Made by a program: the position numbers and the translations under genes
Notes under the pieces: model-generated
The model's database searches: none
Told to the model about the DNA's origin: nothing
Seen by the model: the letters and a program-made list of their open reading frames with translations, nothing else
Source: an uncultured Lachnospiraceae bacterium
GTDB lineage: Bacteria > Bacillota > Clostridia > Lachnospirales > Lachnospiraceae
Assembly: GCA_948468325.1 (NCBI GenBank)
Contig: CAOKHR010000055.1
Location: forward strand, 1 to 11,093
Length of the DNA stretch: 11,093 nt
Direction of reading: 5' to 3'
Part shown: in pieces, positions 6,769 through 11,093 of the stretch
Layout of the letters: each line of letters opens with the position of its first letter
How positions within the stretch are numbered: the first letter of the stretch is position 1

Positions 6769-7454
6769 GCAATAAAATATCCCTGTCCCTTCTTTGTTTC
6801 AATCATTTCATTGCCGCAGTTTTCTTTCAGCTTATTGCGCAGTCTGCAGATCAGTGTTGTCAGTGTTCCGTCCGAAACAAATTCATCGGTGCTCCACAAT
6901 TCCATCATCAGTTCTTCACGCGTCACAACTTTCGGCCTTTTCTCCAGTAATTTTGCCATAATCTTCTTTTCCGACTTTGTCAGTTCCAGCTCCCTGCCAC
7001 GGCAGAATAAAGCAGACGACGCAGTTTCAAAAAATATATCTTCCCCAAGATATAATGTTTCCTGTACTTTATACTGGTACGTCCGCCGCAGAATTGCTTC
7101 TATTTTGGCTTTTAACAATTCCAGATGAAAGGGCTTTTCTATATAATCATCTCCGCCCTGTGCCATCGCCATAATTTTATCTTTGTCGCCGCCGCGGCTG
7201 CTGATATAAAGAATCGGCAAATCCGAAACTTCACGAATCTTTCTGCACCAGTAAAATCCATCGTAATACGGCAGATTGATGTCCATAAGAACCAAATGCG
7301 GATGACAGGAAGAAAATTCTGACAAAATATACTGAAATCTTTTCGCCGTTTGTGTACAATAGCCCCATTTTTCTAAAAACTGCCGGATTTCCTCCGCTAA
7401 AATCTCATCATCTTCTATAATCATAATTGTCATTTTTAAATCCAAATATGCCAC
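6765..7454 (-). CDS. BceR-type response regulator (OmpR family)
   Basis: DNA-binding response regulator partnered with the downstream kinase. Receiver domain at about 8-122 with acidic pocket Glu14/Asp15, phospho-acceptor Asp58 in LVLMD, Ser85/Ser86 and Lys107 in EKPF; winged-helix output domain at about 132-228 with the ending KKGQGYFI typical of OmpR/PhoB members. Nothing needed for phosphorylation is missing. The given GTG start follows the rimM stop by 14 bases, with only a weak GGGG-type ribosome binding site directly against it; family members usually begin near MTIMIIEDD, so ATG at 7433 (222 residues) is quite possibly the true start. No operator copy is visible upstream, which suggests the regulator and kinase genes are not autoregulated and may be read from the rimM transcript. 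Its expected target is the tandem dyad before the ATPase gene. Confidence 0.92.
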   Translation of the reverse strand: MAYLDLKMTIMIIEDDEILAEEIRQFLEKWGYCTQTAKRFQYILSEFSSCHPHLVLMDINLPYYDGFYWCRKIREVSDLPILYISSRGGDKDKIMAMAQGGDDYIEKPFHLELLKAKIEAILRRTYQYKVQETLYLGEDIFFETASSALFCRGRELELTKSEKKIMAKLLEKRPKVVTREELMMELWSTDEFVSDGTLTTLICRLRNKLKENCGNEMIETKKGQGYFIA

Positions 7455-7468
7455 CCCGATCTGTCTTC

Positions 7469-7990
7469 CTATTTCTGGTTCAGCTCACGCAGTCCTTTCA
7501 GCAAATGTATGCAGATTGTACCGGCTTCTAAATCCACCTGTCTGATGCAGTCTTTGATTGCCGGAACCAGAAGATCCGGTGTATTTTCTTTTTTAATCAC
7601 ATAAATATCATTTGCAGCCGTCTGTATCACGTCCGCTAACGTTCCTAACTCCCCGCCATCGTCTGAAACTGCCGAAAGCCCAATCAGGTCCGCAATAAAG
7701 TATTCATTTTCTCCCAGTGGAACTGCCTGGTCTCGGGTGACATAGATTGGCATCTGGCGGTACTTTTGGGCATCATTTATGTCGTCAATCTCTTTAAATT
7801 TTACAATTACCATGTTTTTAAAAAATCTGACCTGCTGAATACCCAGTGTTTTCTGTTCTGTTCCCGTATCTAAAATAACTTCTTTCAAATCCAAATATCT
7901 TCTGGCATCGTCTGTCGTGGGAAACACTTTTACTTCTCCGCGGATACCGTGTGTATTAACAATAATGCCTACTTTTAATAAATCATCCAT
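7469..7990 (-). CDS. rimM: Ribosome maturation factor RimM
   Basis: Assembly factor that binds ribosomal protein S19 and helps the 30S head and 16S rRNA 3' domain mature. The 173-residue length is normal. N-terminal RimM domain (about 5-86) carries the HGIRGEVKV signature (14-22); the C-terminal PRC-barrel (about 94-168) carries EYFIADLIG (96-104), NDIYVI (127-132) and LVPAIKDCI (141-149). The ATG follows GAGG with six bases between. In many Firmicutes rimM lies between rpsP and trmD-rplS; here glyA is upstream, separated by a terminator, and a response regulator is downstream, so it is outside that operon. The promoter must lie in the roughly 75 bases between the glyA terminator and the ATG; I see a possible -10 (TATCAT, 8020-8015) without a convincing -35. 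Confidence 0.95.
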   Translation of the reverse strand: MDDLLKVGIIVNTHGIRGEVKVFPTTDDARRYLDLKEVILDTGTEQKTLGIQQVRFFKNMVIVKFKEIDDINDAQKYRQMPIYVTRDQAVPLGENEYFIADLIGLSAVSDDGGELGTLADVIQTAANDIYVIKKENTPDLLVPAIKDCIRQVDLEAGTICIHLLKGLRELNQK

Positions 7991-8063
7991 AAAAACCTCA
8001 CAATCTTTTTTCGCATGATACGCTTACTGCTGCTGTGTTTTACCCTGTTGTCCCTGTAAAGAG

Positions 8064-8100
8064 CAAAAACAAGACCTTTGAATTTTTCTTCAAAGGCCTT
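8064..8100 (-). terminator. Intrinsic terminator of glyA
   Basis: On the minus strand AAGGCCTTTGAA (8100-8089) pairs with TTCAAAGGTCTT (8082-8071) as a 12-bp stem with one G-T pair and a 6-base loop, followed by GTTTTT. It begins 10 bases beyond the glyA stop codon and separates glyA from rimM. Confidence 0.88.
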
Positions 8101-8110
8101 TTAATATGTC

Positions 8111-9349
8111 TTATTTTAACGGATATTTGTCTGTCAGCTCTTTTACAATTGCTTTTGCTTCTTCGGCTTTTGCCCCGCCTTCTTTAATCATCATGGCAAT
8201 TGCTTCCGCAATTCTATCCATATCCGCCGTATTCAGTCCTCTGGAAGTAACTGCCGGCGTTCCGATTCGAATACCGCTTGTTACAAACGGAGACTTCGGA
8301 TCATTCGGAATCGTATTCTTATTGCAGGTAATATTGACAGAATCCAAAAGCTTCTCTACTTCTTTTCCTGTCAGATTATAAGTCGTAAGATCTACTAACA
8401 TCAGATGATTGTCTGTTCCGCCGGATACGATTTTAATGCCCCGATTCTGCAGTCCTTTACAAAGCGCCTGTGCATTGGCCGCTACATTCTGCTGATATTC
8501 CTTAAATTCCGGCTGCAGCGCCTCTTTGAAACAAACAGCCTTAGCCGCAATGACATGCATCAGCGGACCGCCCTGGATTCCCGGGAAAATTGCTTTATTG
8601 AAATTGTATTTTTCTGCTGCTTCTTTGTTGCATAAAATCATGCCGCCTCTTGGCCCGCGCAGCGTTTTATGTGTCGTTGTCGTCACAACATCTGCATACG
8701 GAATCGGGCTTTCATGTACGCCTGCTGCGACAAGTCCCGCAATATGCGCCATGTCCACCATCAAAACCGCACCGCAGGCATCTGCAATTTCACGGAATTT
8801 TTTAAAGTCAATCGCTCTTGCATATGCGCTTGCTCCGGCAATAATCATCTTCGGCCTGCAGTCCATTGCAATTTCCATTACTTTGTCATAATCAATAAAT
8901 CCCTCGTCATTAACTCCGTACGGCACAATGTTAAAATAGCTGCCGGAGAAGTTTACGGGACTCCCATGCGTCAAATGTCCGCCGTGGTCTAAATTCATAC
9001 CCATAACAGTATCGCCCGGTTTTAAAATCGCAAACTGCACTGCCATATTAGCCTGTGCACCGGAATGCGGCTGCACATTTGCATAATCACAGCCAAATAA
9101 TTTCTTTGCCCGTTCTCTGGCCAGCTCTTCTACAACATCTACACACTCGCATCCGCCGTAATAACGCTTTCCCGGATACCCTTCTGCGTATTTATTCGTC
9201 ATAACGCTTCCCATTGCTGACATCACTGCCGGACTCACCCAGTTTTCCGAAGCAATCAGTTCAATGTGGCTGCTCTGTCTTTCAAATTCTGCTGTAATCG
9301 CATCTGCCACCTCGCGGTCAACCGCCTGAATATCTTCTAACGTATACAT
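8111..9349 (-). CDS. glyA: Serine hydroxymethyltransferase
   Basis: Cytosolic PLP enzyme that interconverts serine and glycine while moving the one-carbon unit to or from tetrahydrofolate, feeding purine, thymidylate and methionine synthesis. The 412-residue length is standard. Signatures: IELIASENWVS (29-39) near the N-terminus, GYPGKRYYGG (57-66), PHSGAQAN (94-101), Asp199/His202 in VDMAHIAG for PLP ring contact, and the lysine that forms the Schiff base, Lys228 in TTTTHKTLRGPRGG. The C-terminal domain is complete with RIGTPAVTSRG (361-371). The start is backed by GGAGGAG nine bases upstream. It has its own promoter overlapping the murI stop codon and its own terminator, so it is probably a single-gene unit despite lying behind murI. 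No riboswitch-like leader: the 5' leader is only about 35 bases. Confidence 0.98.
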   Translation of the reverse strand: MYTLEDIQAVDREVADAITAEFERQSSHIELIASENWVSPAVMSAMGSVMTNKYAEGYPGKRYYGGCECVDVVEELARERAKKLFGCDYANVQPHSGAQANMAVQFAILKPGDTVMGMNLDHGGHLTHGSPVNFSGSYFNIVPYGVNDEGFIDYDKVMEIAMDCRPKMIIAGASAYARAIDFKKFREIADACGAVLMVDMAHIAGLVAAGVHESPIPYADVVTTTTHKTLRGPRGGMILCNKEAAEKYNFNKAIFPGIQGGPLMHVIAAKAVCFKEALQPEFKEYQQNVAANAQALCKGLQNRGIKIVSGGTDNHLMLVDLTTYNLTGKEVEKLLDSVNITCNKNTIPNDPKSPFVTSGIRIGTPAVTSRGLNTADMDRIAEAIAMMIKEGGAKAEEAKAIVKELTDKYPLK

Positions 9350-9391
9350 ATCTTATCGCTCCTCCATATTGTATGTTTCTGTCAATGCATT

Positions 9392-9420
9392 ATTATAAAT
9401 GACTTATCCTTTCTTTTCAA
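9392..9420 (-). promoter_or_regulatory. SigA-type promoter of glyA
   Basis: On the minus strand TTGAAA (9420-9415) and TATAAT (9397-9392) are 17 bases apart. The -35 overlaps the murI stop codon TGA (9419-9417). The expected start is near 9385, about 36 bases before the ATG, which leaves no room for a structured leader. Confidence 0.75.
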
Positions 9421-10226
9421 CAAAAATTTATGCCAAGCAGTTTTTTGCATAGCTTTCGCTTATCGTCTGACTGTTCGCTGTTGTCAAAATACACTCTGCC
9501 TTTCTCCTGAGAGCTTTTCCCAAGCCCCGCCGCCTCAATACGCCGCTTCGTCTCTCTCGCCGTTCCGGGACCTCCTTCGAACAAAGTTACATGCTCTCCC
9601 AATACTTTCTGAAGTTCCCTGCTGACAAAAGGATAATGCGTACATCCCAGTACGACGGCATCCAGCTTCTGTTTTTCAAAAGGTTCAAAAAGACGCGCCA
9701 GAAACTGTTCCAGTTCTTCACTGTGAATATCGCCATGTTCAATATATTCCATCAGTCCGGGACAGGGCAGCGGTATGATGTGTGCCATTCCCATATACTT
9801 ATCCATCAGATTATGAAACTTTTCCTCCCGAATCGTCATAGGCGTTGCCATAACAACTACATTCGGATGGTTTTTCGATAATACCGCCGGTTTTAATGCG
9901 GGCTCAATTCCGATTAACGGCACAGCCGGATATTTTTGCCTTAAATACCGTACGGCAGCGCTTGTCGCAGTATTGCAGGCTACTACAACGGCTTTTGCCC
10001 CTTCCCTGATAAAACGGTCTACATGGGATACGGTAAGACGGCGTACTTCCTCCAGGCTTTTTGTTCCGTAAGGGGCGTTTGCCGAATCTCCGTAATACCA
10101 GTAGTTTTCATTCGGCATCTCCGCTAATAATGCCCGAAGCACGCTGATTCCCCCAACGCCGGAATCAAAGACTGCGATGGGCGCTTCATTTCTGTTATCT
10201 GTATGATATAAATCGAAAAAGTTCAT
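9417..10226 (-). CDS. murI: Glutamate racemase
   Basis: Cofactor-independent racemase that makes D-glutamate for peptidoglycan in the cytoplasm. The 269-residue product holds both catalytic cysteines, Cys84 in VACNTATSAA and Cys195 in LGCTHYPF, plus FDSGVGG (20-26) with the Asp21-Ser22 pair, GDSANAPYG (46-54) and IGIEPALKP (105-113). His197, next to the second cysteine, is also present. A short N-terminal extension of about 14 residues precedes the racemase core, and the C-terminus is rich in Lys and Asp. The start chosen is ATG with a modest purine-rich site (AGGGAAGCAGG) just upstream. It is divergent from the zinc/HTH gene, sharing a 58-base intergenic region in which I could not find a convincing murI promoter. 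No terminator separates it from glyA, so some readthrough is likely. Confidence 0.97.
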   Translation of the reverse strand: MNFFDLYHTDNRNEAPIAVFDSGVGGISVLRALLAEMPNENYWYYGDSANAPYGTKSLEEVRRLTVSHVDRFIREGAKAVVVACNTATSAAVRYLRQKYPAVPLIGIEPALKPAVLSKNHPNVVVMATPMTIREEKFHNLMDKYMGMAHIIPLPCPGLMEYIEHGDIHSEELEQFLARLFEPFEKQKLDAVVLGCTHYPFVSRELQKVLGEHVTLFEGGPGTARETKRRIEAAGLGKSSQEKGRVYFDNSEQSDDKRKLCKKLLGINFC

Positions 10227-10254
10227 TACCTGCTTCCCTTTCTATGTGCAATTG

Positions 10255-10263
10255 TGATATAAT
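10255..10263 (+). promoter_or_regulatory. Extended -10 promoter of the zinc/HTH gene
   Basis: TGATATAAT is a perfect -10 (10258-10263) with the TGn extension, which can compensate for the lack of a clear -35 at the expected place (TCCCTT). Transcription would start near 10270, right at the AAAGGAGG ribosome binding site, so the leader would be very short; the site may therefore be only partly right. Confidence 0.45.
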
Positions 10264-10284
10264 AAACAAAGGAGGCGATTACAT

Positions 10285-10695
10285 ATGGCAACACACTTAA
10301 CAGAATCGTTATTTAAAAACAACATGAAGGCCTGCAAAGAATGCCACCGGGATCTTCCGGCAGAATACAAAGATGATGTTTGTCCCGCCTGTAAAGAGCG
10401 TATCCTTTTTTCTCAGGTAAAAGATTATATCCGGGAAAACGATGTGACAGAATTTGACGTTGCAAAAGAATTTAACATCCCTCTCTTTAAAGTAAAAGGC
10501 TGGATTCGTGAAGGCCGAATCGAATACAAAGAGCTTCAGCAGCCCACTGTAAAGAATATACACTGTCAGCAATGCGGTAAGGCTATCTCATTTGGATCTC
10601 TTTGTACCGAATGCCTGCGTAAGACGAATATTTCCGGAAGCGCCGCTTTCACTTCCGGCAATGATGACGAACGTTTCCGTTTTCTGCAGAAGTAA
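10285..10695 (+). CDS. YvyF-like zinc-ribbon/HTH protein
   Basis: A 136-residue soluble protein of uncertain function. Seen: an N-terminal Cys4 zinc-binding knuckle (Cys17-x2-Cys20, Cys33-x2-Cys36), a helical, helix-turn-helix-like middle (about 43-78, with VTEFDVAKEFNIPLFKVKGW and a MerR-like IREGRIEY), a second Cys4 pair (Cys94-x2-Cys97, Cys107-x2-Cys110), and a polar tail. This order matches the YvyF/TIGR03826 flagellar-operon family of Bacilli, whose role is poorly known. Here there are no flagellar genes nearby, so a flagellar role is not supported; DNA or RNA binding is an inference from the HTH and zinc ribbons. Start is firm: AAGGAGG nine bases before ATG; Met14 has no ribosome binding site. 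It ends in a hairpin shared with the convergent SufB/SufD-family gene. Confidence 0.75.
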   Translation: MATHLTESLFKNNMKACKECHRDLPAEYKDDVCPACKERILFSQVKDYIRENDVTEFDVAKEFNIPLFKVKGWIREGRIEYKELQQPTVKNIHCQQCGKAISFGSLCTECLRKTNISGSAAFTSGNDDERFRFLQK

Positions 10696-10725
10696 TACGA
10701 AAATCAAAGATTTTCGTATTACTTT
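10689..10725. terminator. Perfect 16-bp hairpin between convergent genes, holding both stop codons
   Basis: AGTAATACGAAAATC (10691-10705) is perfectly complementary to 10709-10723 across a 3-base loop; A10690-T10724 and a G-T pair extend it. The TAA stop of the zinc/HTH gene (10693-10695) is in one arm and the TAA stop of the SufB/SufD-family gene (10721-10719, minus) in the other; both genes end AAG TAA. Neither side has a proper U-tract, so it may work as a terminator by stem strength or through another mechanism. Confidence 0.65.
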
Positions 10726-11093
10726 AAAAATCCGCTGATAATCTGCGCTTCTGCCTCTTCTTCTGTCAGCCCGAGCGTCATTAGTTTTATCAGCTGTTCC
10801 CCGGCAATTTTTCCAATGGCCGCCTCATGAATCAGTCCGGCATCTACGTGATTGGCCGTAAGCTGAGGACTTGCCGTTACATTGGCATCGTCCATAATAA
10901 TTGCGTCACATTCACTATGTCCCGCACAGGCAGCATTTCCGTTAATCTTTGAAAAGAATTCCTGACGGGAAGAGTCTCTTGCCACAGAGCGGGATATAAC
11001 ATTGGCGCTGCAGTTTTCTCCGTTTAAATCCACTTCAAATTCCGTTCTCGCATACTGCTTTCCATGTGTCATAATCTTCTCACGTACTTCTAA
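10719..11093 (-). CDS. SufB/SufD-family Fe-S cluster scaffold, C-terminal part (runs off the right edge)
   Basis: The last 124 residues of an Fe-S cluster assembly protein; the frame stays open to the window edge (leucine codon at 11093-11091), so the 5' part is outside. The beta-helix core pattern of the SufBD domain is visible (DLNGENCSANVISRSVARD), followed by HSECDAIIMDD, then ASPQLTANHVDAGLIHEAAIGKI and the C-terminal helical segment EQLIKLMTLGLTEEEAEAQII. The conserved His in GLIHEAAIG corresponds to the functionally important His of SufB/SufD families. The sequence resembles the single SufB/SufD-like partner of SufC in clostridial SufBC systems, in which case sufC should lie just to the right. 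An ATG at 11072 is internal, not a start. SufB versus SufD naming cannot be decided from this fragment. Confidence 0.9.
   Translation of the reverse strand, partial: LEVREKIMTHGKQYARTEFEVDLNGENCSANVISRSVARDSSRQEFFSKINGNAACAGHSECDAIIMDDANVTASPQLTANHVDAGLIHEAAIGKIAGEQLIKLMTLGLTEEEAEAQIISGFLK

Noticed and set aside
8055..8060. TTTACA on the minus strand as a -35 for rimM
   Set aside because: No -10-like hexamer lies 16-18 bases downstream; the nearest candidate, TATCAT at 8020-8015, is 34 bases away.
8526..8891. Plus-strand open frame opposite glyA
   Set aside because: It lies wholly opposite highly conserved glyA sequence and has no ribosome binding site or family match.
1..11093. Search for CRISPR arrays, insertion sequences, tRNA genes and riboswitches
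   Set aside because: No spaced direct-repeat array, no transposase-like frame with terminal inverted repeats, no cloverleaf-like segment, and no leader long enough for a riboswitch were seen by eye.

Overview
The window looks like chromosomal DNA of a Gram-positive clostridial anaerobe, most likely Lachnospiraceae. The reasons are strong GGAGG ribosome binding sites, consensus SigA-type promoters, a BceRS/BceAB antimicrobial-peptide module (a Firmicutes hallmark), a YvyF-like zinc/HTH protein and the end of a SufB/SufD scaffold of the kind seen in the clostridial minimal SufBC system. The species cannot be fixed from sequence alone. I see no tRNA, rRNA, CRISPR array, insertion sequence or phage gene. 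Coding density is high and no gene-free stretch exceeds about 120 bases.

Left edge (1-1258): a bidirectional terminator is followed at once by a good promoter and a plus-strand lipoprotein with an SH3-like domain and a zinc N-acetylmuramoyl-L-alanine amidase domain. It converges on the large minus-strand block. The two genes end inside the two arms of one hairpin.

Centre (1247-7990, all minus strand). In transcription order: rimM, a BceR-type response regulator, a BceS-type intramembrane-sensing kinase, a GH123/DUF4091-type glycoside hydrolase, a BceA-type ATPase and a BceB-type permease. Gaps from rimM to the hydrolase are short or overlapping (14, -4 and 42 bases), so these genes may share one transcript. 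The transporter pair has its own promoter with a poor -35. Just upstream lies a perfect TTACA-N4-TGTAA dyad, the form I recall for BceR-type operators, with a second one-mismatch copy one helical turn closer. Inferred working: peptide antibiotics are detected by the permease and kinase together, the kinase phosphorylates the regulator, and the regulator switches on the ATPase/permease genes. The oddity is the cytosolic hydrolase gene placed between sensor and transporter; the operator lies across its stop codon.

Right part (8064-11093): murI (glutamate racemase) and glyA (serine hydroxymethyltransferase) run on the minus strand. glyA has its own promoter overlapping the murI stop and its own terminator. 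Divergent from murI is a small plus-strand zinc-ribbon/HTH protein. It converges on the 3' end of a SufB/SufD-family gene that runs off the right edge. This pair too ends inside the two arms of a perfect hairpin.

Most genes are ordinary housekeeping or well-known families. The points worth a second look are the hydrolase inside the Bce module, the tandem operator, the two hairpins that hold both stop codons of convergent genes, and rimM away from its usual neighbours.
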